Positions 44,732-52,507 of a stretch of 64,000 bases of DNA are shown here, in pieces. Both the position numbers and the translations under genes were made by a program. Location: contig CAVOUI010000007.1 of NCBI GenBank assembly GCA_963699525.1, forward strand, positions 241,121 to 305,120. Reading direction: 5' to 3'. The notes beneath the pieces were generated by a model, which saw only the letters and a program-made list of their open reading frames with translations, was not told the DNA's origin and ran no database searches. Origin of the DNA: SG8-41 sp963699525. Its GTDB lineage: Bacteria; Pseudomonadota; Gammaproteobacteria; Burkholderiales; SG8-41. Within the stretch, counting starts at the first letter, position 1; each line of letters begins with the position of its first letter.

Positions 44732-45740
44732 ACTCCAGCCGTGCCCCGGAGAGCTTGATCACCTTCTCGTACTTGTCGTAGTCCGCCTTTAGCAGCCTGC
44801 CGAACTCCTCGGGCGACATCGGCAGCGGGTCGAGTGTCTGTGCGCCGAGGATTCTCGCCGTGTCCGGATGCGCGAGGGCCTTCCTGAGCTCGCCGTTCAA
44901 CCGGTCCACGAGGGGCCGCGGCGTGCCCGCCGCGACGAAAGCCCCAATCCACGCGACGAATTCATAGCCGGGGACGGTCTCCGCGATCGCAGGCACCTCC
45001 GGGTACTGCTTCACCCGCTTCGCCGAGGTGACGCCCAGCGGCCGCACGCGCTTCGACGCGATGTGCGGAATCAGCGAGCCGATGGTCGCGGTCATCGCCT
45101 GGATTTCCCCCGAGGCGAGCGCGATGGTGGCCGGCCCGCCGCCCTTGAACGGAACGTGCACCATGTCGGTCTGGGTCGTCGCATTGAGCAGCGCCATCGC
45201 CAGGTGCACGAAGCTGCCGCTGCCGGAGGAGCCATAAACGATCTGTCCGGGCCGTGCCTTCCCGAGGGCGATGAACTCCTTGACCGATTTCGCCGGCAAT
45301 GAGGGGTGGACGACCAGCATGCCCACCTGCACCGCGAGCGCGGTCACGCCGGTGAAGTCCTTCAGCGTGTCGTAGGGCAGCTTCTTGTAGAGATGGGGGT
45401 TGGCGACATGCGTCGCCGAATGCACCATGATCGTGTAGCCGTCCGCGGGGCCCTTGGCGACGAGATCCGCGCCGATGGTGCCGGACGCGCCGCCGCGATT
45501 TTCCACGATGACCTGCTGGCCCAGCTGCTCCGTCAGGCGCTGCGCCACGATGCGACCCACGACGTCGTTGGCCCCTCCCGGCGGCCACGGAATCAGCATT
45601 CGCACGGGCTTCACGGGGTACTGCTGCGCGTTCGCAACGGCGGTCGCGAACGCGCAGCAAAGGATGAAGGCGAAAGTCGAAAGGCGGAAAAGCAAATAGG
45701 CCGAACCGCCTTCACAGCATGATTTCTGCTCTGCGTTCAT
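44730..45740 (-). CDS. Bug/TctC-family solute-binding protein
   Basis: Periplasmic receptor, 336 residues, with signal peptide (FAFILCCAFATAVANAQQ). Family strings: YPVKPVRMLIPWPPGGANDV, NRGGASGTIGADLVAKG, ADGYTIMVHSATHVANPHLY and VPFKGGGPATIALASGE. The ATG at 45740 follows GAGGAG by 6 bases; an upstream in-frame Met at 45779 has none. The next Bug receptor (45789-46754) is on the same strand and clearly related, likely an old duplication. No TctA/TctB membrane proteins are nearby. Confidence 0.9.
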   Translation of the reverse strand: MNAEQKSCCEGGSAYLLFRLSTFAFILCCAFATAVANAQQYPVKPVRMLIPWPPGGANDVVGRIVAQRLTEQLGQQVIVENRGGASGTIGADLVAKGPADGYTIMVHSATHVANPHLYKKLPYDTLKDFTGVTALAVQVGMLVVHPSLPAKSVKEFIALGKARPGQIVYGSSGSGSFVHLAMALLNATTQTDMVHVPFKGGGPATIALASGEIQAMTATIGSLIPHIASKRVRPLGVTSAKRVKQYPEVPAIAETVPGYEFVAWIGAFVAAGTPRPLVDRLNGELRKALAHPDTARILGAQTLDPLPMSPEEFGRLLKADYDKYEKVIKLSGARLE

Positions 45741-45788
45741 TGCTACTCCTCGCGTTAGTATTGGCCCACCATTCATCACCGATCCTGC

Positions 45789-46754
45789 CTATTCGATCTT
45801 GACGCCGGCCGCGCGGATCAGTTTGCCGTACTTCTCGTAATCGGCGCGCAGGCGCGCGTTGAACTGGTCCACCGTGGCGAGCGAGGGCTCGAGCGCCTGG
45901 TTCACCAGGTTCTTTTCGACGTCCGGCAGCTTCAGGATCCTGCCGATCTCGGCGTGGAGCCGGTCGATGATCGCCTTGGGCGTGCCGGCCGGGGCGAACA
46001 CGCCGATCCACGGCGTCATCTCGTACCCGGGGACCGTGGCGGCGATCGGCGGAATGCCCGGCAGGACCCGCACCGGCTCGCTGGAGTTCACGCCGAGCGG
46101 CCGCAGCCGGTTGCCGCGGATGTGCTCGATCACGGTGGACACGGTGGCAAGCGAGGCCTGCGCCTCGCCCGCCACGAGCGCCGTCACCTGCGGGGCGCCG
46201 CCCTTGTACGGAACGTGCACGAGCTCGATGCCGGCCATCGAGATGAACAGCGCCATCGAGAGATGCGGCGCGCTGCCGTTGCCGGAGGAGGAGTAGAGGA
46301 TCTCCCCCGGGCGCTTCTTGGCGAGCGCGATGAATTCCTTTACCGATTTCACGGGCAGCGACGGGTGCACGGTGAGCGCGCCCGGCTGCGTCACGAGCAT
46401 CGCCACGCCGGCGAAGTCCTTGAGCGTGTCATACGGCAGCTTCTTGTAGACGTGCGCGTTGCCGACGTGCGTCGTCGAATGGACCATCAGCGTGTAGCCG
46501 TCGGCAGGCGCCTTCGCGACGACGTCCGAGCCAATCGAGCCGGCCGCGCCGGGGCGGTTGTCGATTATGAATTGCTGGCCCAGCGCCTCGGAGAGCTTCT
46601 GCGCCACGATGCGGCCGACCACGTCGTTCGAGCCCCCCGGCGGCCACGGAATGACCACGCGCACGACTTTCACGGGATACGCCTGCGCGAAAACGGACAA
46701 CGGGGAAAGCAACGCACCGAGAACCAGCACGGCAGCAACGCTGAGCGACTTCAT
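45789..46754 (-). CDS. Bug/TctC-family solute-binding protein
   Basis: Periplasmic receptor of 321 residues, signal peptide LSVAAVLVLGALLSPLSVFA. It shares long stretches with its neighbour (VIPWPPGGSNDVVGRIVAQ, YKKLPYDTLKDF, VHSTTHVGNAHVYKK). The ATG at 46754 follows AGGAGGAA. It is divergent from the CaiB-type CoA-transferase gene, and the two probably share a control region (46755-46847). This suggests uptake of the acid that the transferase activates; the ligand is unknown. Confidence 0.91.
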   Translation of the reverse strand: MKSLSVAAVLVLGALLSPLSVFAQAYPVKVVRVVIPWPPGGSNDVVGRIVAQKLSEALGQQFIIDNRPGAAGSIGSDVVAKAPADGYTLMVHSTTHVGNAHVYKKLPYDTLKDFAGVAMLVTQPGALTVHPSLPVKSVKEFIALAKKRPGEILYSSSGNGSAPHLSMALFISMAGIELVHVPYKGGAPQVTALVAGEAQASLATVSTVIEHIRGNRLRPLGVNSSEPVRVLPGIPPIAATVPGYEMTPWIGVFAPAGTPKAIIDRLHAEIGRILKLPDVEKNLVNQALEPSLATVDQFNARLRADYEKYGKLIRAAGVKIE

Positions 46755-46847
46755 CGTTCCTCCTCTTATAATTGCTACAATTCCATCACATATCGGACAT
46801 GGATGTCGAGCCGGACGTTCTTCCGGCGCGCCGCAACGAGCCCGCCG

Positions 46848-48068
46848 ATGACACTGCCGCTCGAAGGCGTCAAAGTCCTGGATTTCACGGCGATCATGGC
46901 GGGTCCGTACTGCACGCTGATGCTCGCCGACATGGGAGCGGACGTCATCAAGGTCGAGTCGTTCCCCGAGGGCGACGGCTCGCGGCGCTTCGACCCCAAG
47001 GTAAACGGCGAGAGCTACTGCTTCGCGGTGCTGAACCGCAACAAGAAGAGCCTCGCGCTCAACCTGAAGGACGCGCGCGGCAGGGACATCTTCATGAAGC
47101 TCGCGCGCGACGCCGACATCGTCATCGAGAACTACCGGCCCGGCGTCGTGCGCAAGCTCGGCGTGGACTACGACGCCGTCCGGGCGATCAATCCCGGCAT
47201 CATCTACGCCTCGATCTCCGGCTTCGGTCAGACCGGACCCTACAGCCGCAAAGGCGGCTTCGACATCATCGCGCAGGGCATGAGCGGCATCATGACCATG
47301 ACCGGCGAGGCCGGCGGGCGCCCCGCCAAGGTCGGCATCGCGATGAACGACATCGCCGCGGGCACGACCGCGCTCTACTCCATACTCGGCGCCTACATCA
47401 AGCGCCTCCGGACCGGCGAGGGCGTGTACCTCGAAACTTCGCTGCTGGAGGCCGGAATGGCATGGACGTACTGGGAATTCGGCGCCTATTTCGGCGGCGG
47501 CGAGATTCCGGTCGCGACCGGGACGCGCCACCGGCGTTCCACGCCGTACCAGGCCTACCGCACGCAGGACTCCTACGTCACGGTCGGCGCCAACAATGAA
47601 AAGCTGTGGACCGCGTTCTGCACCGCTGTGCTCGATCGCCCGGAGCTGATGGACGATGCGCGCTTCAAGACCCGTGCCGCGCGCCTGAAGAATATCGACG
47701 CGCTCCAGGACGAGATCGAGAAAGTGTTCGCGACACGGCCCACGGAGCATTGGGTGAGGAAGCTCGACGCGTCCGGCGTACCCGGAGGGCCCGTGTTCGA
47801 TTACGTGCAGGCCTTCCACAACGAGCACGCGAAGGCGCGCAACATGGTGGCCGAGATCGACCATCCGAAGATCGGGCGCATGAAGATCCTCGGCAACCCC
47901 GTCAAGGCGAGCGCGGAGCTTGCGCGCTCGCGCGCGCCCGCGCCTTGGCTTGGCCAGCACAGCGCCGAGGTGCTGAAGAGCCTCGGCTACAGCGGCACCG
48001 AGACCGCATCGCTGTTCGCCGAGGGCGTCGTCTACGACCGCTACCGCGAAGAAGCAACCCATGTGTAG
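46848..48068 (+). CDS. CaiB/BaiF-family (class III) CoA-transferase
   Basis: Transfers CoA between carboxylic acids through an aspartyl-CoA intermediate. About 406 residues: LPLEGVKVLDFTAIMAGPYC at the start, DMGADVIKVESFPEGD, the catalytic Asp in YLETSLLEAG-region neighbours and VGIAMNDIAAGTTALYSILG, and the small domain with TPYQAYRTQDSYVTVGANN. The ATG at 46848 fits the family start; an upstream ATG at 46803 adds 15 residues. A TATAAT at 46767-46772 could be its -10. The stop overlaps the start of the glutaminase-like gene. Confidence 0.92.
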   Translation: MTLPLEGVKVLDFTAIMAGPYCTLMLADMGADVIKVESFPEGDGSRRFDPKVNGESYCFAVLNRNKKSLALNLKDARGRDIFMKLARDADIVIENYRPGVVRKLGVDYDAVRAINPGIIYASISGFGQTGPYSRKGGFDIIAQGMSGIMTMTGEAGGRPAKVGIAMNDIAAGTTALYSILGAYIKRLRTGEGVYLETSLLEAGMAWTYWEFGAYFGGGEIPVATGTRHRRSTPYQAYRTQDSYVTVGANNEKLWTAFCTAVLDRPELMDDARFKTRAARLKNIDALQDEIEKVFATRPTEHWVRKLDASGVPGGPVFDYVQAFHNEHAKARNMVAEIDHPKIGRMKILGNPVKASAELARSRAPAPWLGQHSAEVLKSLGYSGTETASLFAEGVVYDRYREEATHV

Positions 48069-48984
48069 AGCGCTGGCGTACCTCGGGCAGCCGGTGCTGC
48101 TCGACAACCTGCTCTATCAACCCGACTCCGCGCTCGTGAAGCAGTCGTTCATGCCGAAGATGCTGCACCTGCTCAACCTCGCCGGGTTCGGGATGAGGGC
48201 GTGGGATCGCGGCTCGCCGGACCCCCACAAGCCGTACAGCTACGCCTCGACCGCGCTGCCGGTGTTCGACCGCAATCTCAAGGCGCTCGCCGAAAAGATC
48301 CGCCCGACCTGCGTGCTCGGGCACGTGCGCGGCGTCGCGTACAACACCGAGGTCGAGATCTCGCTGCAGAACGTGCACCCGTTCCAGTTTCCGGGCGTGC
48401 GGCTCGCGCTGGCGCACAACGGCGACCTCGCGCGCTTCGCCGAGATGAAGCCCCATCTACTCGAAGCGATCCGGCCGGAGATCGTCAACCTGATCCGCGG
48501 CACGACCGACAGCGAGTGGATCTACGCTCTCATCGTGTCGCAGCTCGCCGACCCGCGGGGCGCGTGCGCCGCGGAGGAACTCGTGCGCGCGGTGGACCAG
48601 GCATTCGCGATCATCCGCCGGCTGCGCGAGCGGCTGGGCGTCGCCACCTCCTCCTCGGTCAACCTGTTTCTCACCACCGGCGAGCAGATCGCGGCGGTGC
48701 GCTACTGCTTCGACTTCGGCTGCTACCGCACCGAGGACCCGGCGAAGGTGCACGAGGCGAACCTGACCTACCTCTCCCTGTGGTACACGTCGGGCAGCGA
48801 GTACGGCTACCACGATGGGGAATGGAAGATGACCGGCGGTGCGGATACGGCGGATTCCATCATGATCGCCTCGGAGCCGCTGACGCGCGACACCTCGACC
48901 TGGCTCGAGGTGCCCGAGTACTCGATGATCTACGCCGACACGCGCTCGGGAAGGCCTACGGTCGAGATCCACTATCTCGACTGA
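48061..48984 (+). CDS. Class II glutamine amidotransferase-like protein (YafJ/EgtC group)
   Basis: N-terminal-nucleophile glutaminase-type protein, 307 residues. Cys2 (MCRALAYLG) is the expected nucleophile after Met removal; GHVRGVAYN, LALAHNGDLARF and GTTDSEWIYALIV supply the substrate-binding Arg, Asn-Gly and Asp. No synthetase domain is attached, as in YafJ and in EgtC, which cleaves a gamma-glutamyl amide. Its start lies 8 bases inside the CoA-transferase gene, which is tight coupling. It may process a gamma-glutamyl intermediate; the true substrate is unknown. Confidence 0.88.
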   Translation: MCRALAYLGQPVLLDNLLYQPDSALVKQSFMPKMLHLLNLAGFGMRAWDRGSPDPHKPYSYASTALPVFDRNLKALAEKIRPTCVLGHVRGVAYNTEVEISLQNVHPFQFPGVRLALAHNGDLARFAEMKPHLLEAIRPEIVNLIRGTTDSEWIYALIVSQLADPRGACAAEELVRAVDQAFAIIRRLRERLGVATSSSVNLFLTTGEQIAAVRYCFDFGCYRTEDPAKVHEANLTYLSLWYTSGSEYGYHDGEWKMTGGADTADSIMIASEPLTRDTSTWLEVPEYSMIYADTRSGRPTVEIHYLD

Positions 48985-48987
48985 CCG

Positions 48988-50051
48988 TCACGCGGTGCGG
49001 CAGTCCTCTGTCGCCAGGGCGCGCTGTAGCTCTTCTGCCTGTTTCCGGTCTTTGCGCCCGCCGCGGATGCGGGATTGGCTGATCAGCCGCGTGAGGTGAT
49101 TGTTGGTGCGCGCGAGCGCCTGCAGCAATTCGCGGCTGATCGCGCCCTGGAACTTCGCGGCGACGCGGTCCGTGCCGGCGAACAGCCTGTCGAATGCCGC
49201 TCTTCCGATCTCGAGCAGCGTTGCGCGCTCCCGCGCGACCGCGCTCAGGCTGTGCGGCCGGCCTTCGATCAGCGCATTCACGCCGCAGAGCCGGCCGGGC
49301 CCCAGCACGCCGACTCGATGGCGCAGCCCGTTTTGGACGCCCGTGACCTCGATGGCTCCCCGCACCACCACGTGGCAGGCTTCGGCTGCCTCGCCCTGCC
49401 GGAACAGAAGTTGCCCGCGTCCGACCTCCAGTGCCTGGCTGAGACCCGCCAACGTTTCGATCTCCGCGGAGCTGAAGTCCCGGAACAGCGGCAGCACCGC
49501 CAGGAAAGCGCGGTAGTCGAACGAGGGCCGGCCGGCCGAGGCGCCTCGGAAGAACCACCCGTCTCCTCCGCTACGGGCGCGACGTTTTCGGGAGCGTCAC
49601 TGGCAATGATCCTGCCGTTCAGCTCGCGCAGGCGCCGGCACAGCGTGCGCGTGATGCGGCTCTGCATCGAGAACGCGGCATGGTTGCGCTGCGCGAGCAT
49701 CATGTGGAAGCCGTCGCGCTCGAGGAAATAGCCGGCCACCGGCTCGCACGCCACCACGGTCGCCGACCGCAATCCACTGTCGAGCAGCGCCATCTCGCCG
49801 ATGACGCTGCCCGGGCCCAGCGTTGCGACGCCCGCCTCTCCTCCCCCCGGCAACCGGGTCGTGACATCCGCGGACCCGCTCTCGAGGATGAAGGCGCTGT
49901 CGGCCGGCTGTCCCTGCCGCATGAGACACGCCCCGGGCTCGAACTCGACGCGCTCGCACACGCAGAGCACGCCTTCGATGTCGGAGGGCGCCAGCCCCTC
50001 GAACAGCGAGATGCTCCCGATGATCTCCGCCGCCGTATTCGCGCGCGACAT
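48988..50051 (-). CDS. Protein with two cyclic-nucleotide-binding domains, frameshifted
   Basis: From the ATG at 50051, domain 1 has MRQGQPADSAFILESGSADV, GSVIGEMALLDSGLRSATVV and a following helix; an Ala/Pro-rich linker leads to a joint near 49535 where one base seems missing. Domain 2 then reads VLPLFRDFSSAEIETLAGLS, LFRQGEAAEACHVVVRGAIE and PGRLCGVNALIEGRPHSLSA. The span is one short of a multiple of three; about 354 residues. The second domain lacks the FGEMA..RxAT cassette, so it may no longer bind nucleotide. No HTH is visible. Same build as 12008-12859. The secreted-protein gene lies just upstream. Confidence 0.8.
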
Positions 50052-50068
50052 GTTCCGGCCGCCTGCCG

Positions 50069-50560
50069 CTAATCGTCTGCCGCGCCCCGCTCCAACACGC
50101 CCTGGAGCTCGCACTTGGGGTCGGCGCGCCGGATGGTGAGGTAGCCGTTGATCTTGCCTTCCATCCCGCAGTAGCGCACGCGATCGACGTCGCTGAAGGT
50201 AAAGTGGACGCGGCCCTGCCCGTGGTCGATCCACAAGCTTCCCATCTCGTCCCTGAGCACCACGGCCGTGGTCGCGCCCTGGTCAAGCCATTGGCTGAAG
50301 GCGTCGCCCCGCGCGACCTCCATCGAGCAGGTCCGCGGTTTCCATTTGCTGTAATAGGCGAAGCGGTTGACGCGGCCGTCCAGCAACTCGACGGCGATGC
50401 GCGCGTGACTGTCCTCCGTGCCGAGCATGCACGCGAGCGTTTCGGTCTTGCGCGCGGCGGGCTTCGCGGCCGGCGTCTCCGCCGACGCGGCTGTCACCGG
50501 TGCTGCGGCCAGTGCAATGGCGCAGCAGCTCGCGATCGCGGATCGAATCGTCCGGCTCAT
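50069..50560 (-). CDS. Secreted protein of unknown function
   Basis: A 163-residue protein with a signal peptide (MSRTIRSAIASCCAIALAAA, cleavage probably after the later ASA). The mature part is beta-rich, with paired strands such as AVVLRDEMGSLWIDHGQGRV and Cys in TETLACMLG, RTCSMEV, RYCGMEG and KCELQGV, so two disulfides are possible. The ATG at 50560 has a GGGAAGG 4-10 bases upstream. It is probably co-transcribed with the cyclic-nucleotide-binding gene 17 bases downstream. No family recognised. Confidence 0.75.
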   Translation of the reverse strand: MSRTIRSAIASCCAIALAAAPVTAASAETPAAKPAARKTETLACMLGTEDSHARIAVELLDGRVNRFAYYSKWKPRTCSMEVARGDAFSQWLDQGATTAVVLRDEMGSLWIDHGQGRVHFTFSDVDRVRYCGMEGKINGYLTIRRADPKCELQGVLERGAADD

Positions 50561-50577
50561 GGCCCCTTCCCCTCGAT

Positions 50578-50583
50578 TATCAT
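50578..50583 (+). promoter_or_regulatory. Possible -10 element before the N-acetyltransferase gene
   Basis: TATCAT ends 6 bases before the ATG at 50590, and no Shine-Dalgarno sequence is present. The spacing equals that found before tsaE and mutL. Confidence 0.3.
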
Positions 50584-50589
50584 TAGAAC

Positions 50590-51471
50590 ATGAAACGAGC
50601 GGAAGCAGTAACGCGGAGCGCGGACGATTCCGCCGCACTCGATCTCGATGCCTACCTGGAGCGCATCGGCTACTCCGGCAGCGTGCAACCCGTCCGTGCG
50701 GTCCTGGAAGCGATTCATCTCGCGCACGCGACCCATATCCCATTCGAGAACCTCGACATCCTGCTGCGGCGTCCGATCCGCCTCGACCTCGCCAGCCTGC
50801 AGGCGAAGCTCGTGGCCGGCCGGCGCGGCGGATACTGCTTCGAGCAGAACCTCCTGTTCTCCGCCGTGCTGCAGCGCCTGGGCTTTTCCGTTACTCAGCT
50901 CGCCGCACGGGTCCATTACCGCGGCCAACCGAAGGTTCCGCGCACCCATATCGTGCTGCTGGCCGAGGTCGACGGCGCTTCCTGGCTGGCGGATGTCGGC
51001 TTCGGCCTCGAAGGGCTGCTGCTGCCGGTGCCGTTCGAGGCCGGCCGGGAATCGCGCCAGTTCGCCTGGACCTACCGCATGGCCGAGGCGGAGGGGGAAT
51101 GGGTGCTGCAGTCGCTGCGGGACGGAGCGTGGTCGGACCTCTACTCGTTCACGCTGGAACCCTGCCTCGCGGTCGACTTCGAGCCCGCCAACCACTACAC
51201 CGCGACTCACCCGGATTCGCGGTTCGTGCGGACGCTCACCGCGCAGCTGCCGACTCCTGAAGTGCGCTACAAACTGCGCAACCGCGAGCTCATCCTCGAC
51301 CGCGGCCCGACCGTCACCCGCCGCACGCTCGCGGACGACGACGAGCTGCTGGCGGTGCTGGCGGAGGTATTCGGCCTGCGCTTTCCCGCTGGGCACCCGA
51401 TTCGGCTATCGGGAAGACGCGGCTTGATTGCCCGCCGGCGCCGGGCGCGACGTATACTGGCGAAAATCTAA
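50590..51471 (+). CDS. Arylamine N-acetyltransferase
   Basis: Acetyl-CoA:arylamine N-acetyltransferase of the NAT family, 293 residues. The catalytic triad is visible: Cys in RRGGYCFEQN, His in PRTHIVLLAEV, Asp in WLADVGFGLEG. THIPFENLDILL near residue 45 is the other family signature. The C-terminus is extended by a basic tail (GRRGLIARRRRARRILAKI). Such enzymes acetylate aromatic amines and hydrazines; the aromatic-acid genes nearby fit but do not prove a catabolic role. Confidence 0.93.
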   Translation: MKRAEAVTRSADDSAALDLDAYLERIGYSGSVQPVRAVLEAIHLAHATHIPFENLDILLRRPIRLDLASLQAKLVAGRRGGYCFEQNLLFSAVLQRLGFSVTQLAARVHYRGQPKVPRTHIVLLAEVDGASWLADVGFGLEGLLLPVPFEAGRESRQFAWTYRMAEAEGEWVLQSLRDGAWSDLYSFTLEPCLAVDFEPANHYTATHPDSRFVRTLTAQLPTPEVRYKLRNRELILDRGPTVTRRTLADDDELLAVLAEVFGLRFPAGHPIRLSGRRGLIARRRRARRILAKI

Positions 51472-51489
51472 ACGCGAATGGAGGAACCC

Positions 51490-52470
51490 ATGCATCGTCA
51501 CGCTTTCGTGGGAGTGACCGCACTGACACTCGGCGCGCTGGGGCTGTGTGCGGCGGCGGCGCTTGCCCAACCGTATCCCAGCAAGCCAATCCGGATCATC
51601 GTCCCGTTTCCGGCCGGCGGCGGCGTCGATTTCATCGGGCGCATCGCCGGCCGCGGAATGTCGGAGCGCCTCGGGCAGCAAGTTGTGATCGACAACCGCG
51701 CCGGTGCCAACGCGATCGTGGGCCTGGAGGTCCTGAAGTCCTCCCCTCCTGACGGTTACACCATCGCGGCCGCTTCCGCCGGGCCGCTGGCCGTCAATCC
51801 GTTCATCTACCGCAAGCTGCCCCACGACACCTTGAAGGACTTCACGCAGATCGCCAACATGGTGAACTTCCCGCTGCTCATGGTCACCCACCCGTCGCTG
51901 CCGGTGAAGAACGTGAAGGAGCTCATCGCGCTCGCGCGGTCGCGGCCGGGCGAAATCTCGTATGCCTCGCCCGGGGCCGGAAACTCGTCGCATCTCGCGG
52001 GAGAGCTGTTCAACGCGATGGCGAAGGTCGACATCCTCCACGTCCCGTACAAGGGAATGGCGCCGGCGGTCATATCCACGGTGTCCGGCGAAGCCCCGAT
52101 CATTTACGCCAGCATCCCGCCGATACTGCCGCACGTACGCTCGGGCCGGGTCCGGGCGCTCGGCGTCGGAAATGCCCAGCGCGTCCCATCGCTGCCGGAG
52201 TTCCCGACCATATCGGAGTCCGGCCTGCCGGGATACGAGGCCTACGCGTGGGCCGGCATGATCGGGCCCGCCCACATGCCGCGGGACATCGTCATGCGGC
52301 TCAACAAGGAAATCGTCGCCACCCTGCACCAGAAGGACGTCATCGACCGCATGCTGGCCGAAGGCACGGTGCCGACGCCCTCGAGCCCCGAGGAGTTCAC
52401 CGAGTACCTGAAAGCGGAGCTGAAGAAGTGGGGCGCGGTGGTGAAGCTGGCGGGCATCAAGCCCGAGTAA
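51490..52470 (+). CDS. Bug/TctC-family solute-binding protein
   Basis: Fourth Bug receptor of the window, 326 residues. The signal peptide is VGVTALTLGALGLCAAAALA; family strings are YPSKPIRIIVPFPAGGGVDF, GYTIAAASAGPLAVNPFIY, KLPHDTLKDFTQIANM and VPYKGMAPAVISTVSGEAP. The ATG at 51490 follows AATGGAGGAAC, so the first ATG at 51478 is probably just part of the ribosome-binding site. It starts 18 bases after the N-acetyltransferase gene. A P450 gene converges on it. Confidence 0.92.
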   Translation: MHRHAFVGVTALTLGALGLCAAAALAQPYPSKPIRIIVPFPAGGGVDFIGRIAGRGMSERLGQQVVIDNRAGANAIVGLEVLKSSPPDGYTIAAASAGPLAVNPFIYRKLPHDTLKDFTQIANMVNFPLLMVTHPSLPVKNVKELIALARSRPGEISYASPGAGNSSHLAGELFNAMAKVDILHVPYKGMAPAVISTVSGEAPIIYASIPPILPHVRSGRVRALGVGNAQRVPSLPEFPTISESGLPGYEAYAWAGMIGPAHMPRDIVMRLNKEIVATLHQKDVIDRMLAEGTVPTPSSPEEFTEYLKAELKKWGAVVKLAGIKPE

Positions 52471-52507
52471 CGGCACGCTTCCCGACCGCGCGTCGTCGGC
52501 CGCCCCG

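Noticed and set aside
45789..46754. The two tandem Bug receptors as one recent duplication caused by assembly
   Set aside because: They share family motifs but differ throughout, so they are old paralogs rather than a collapsed or duplicated repeat.
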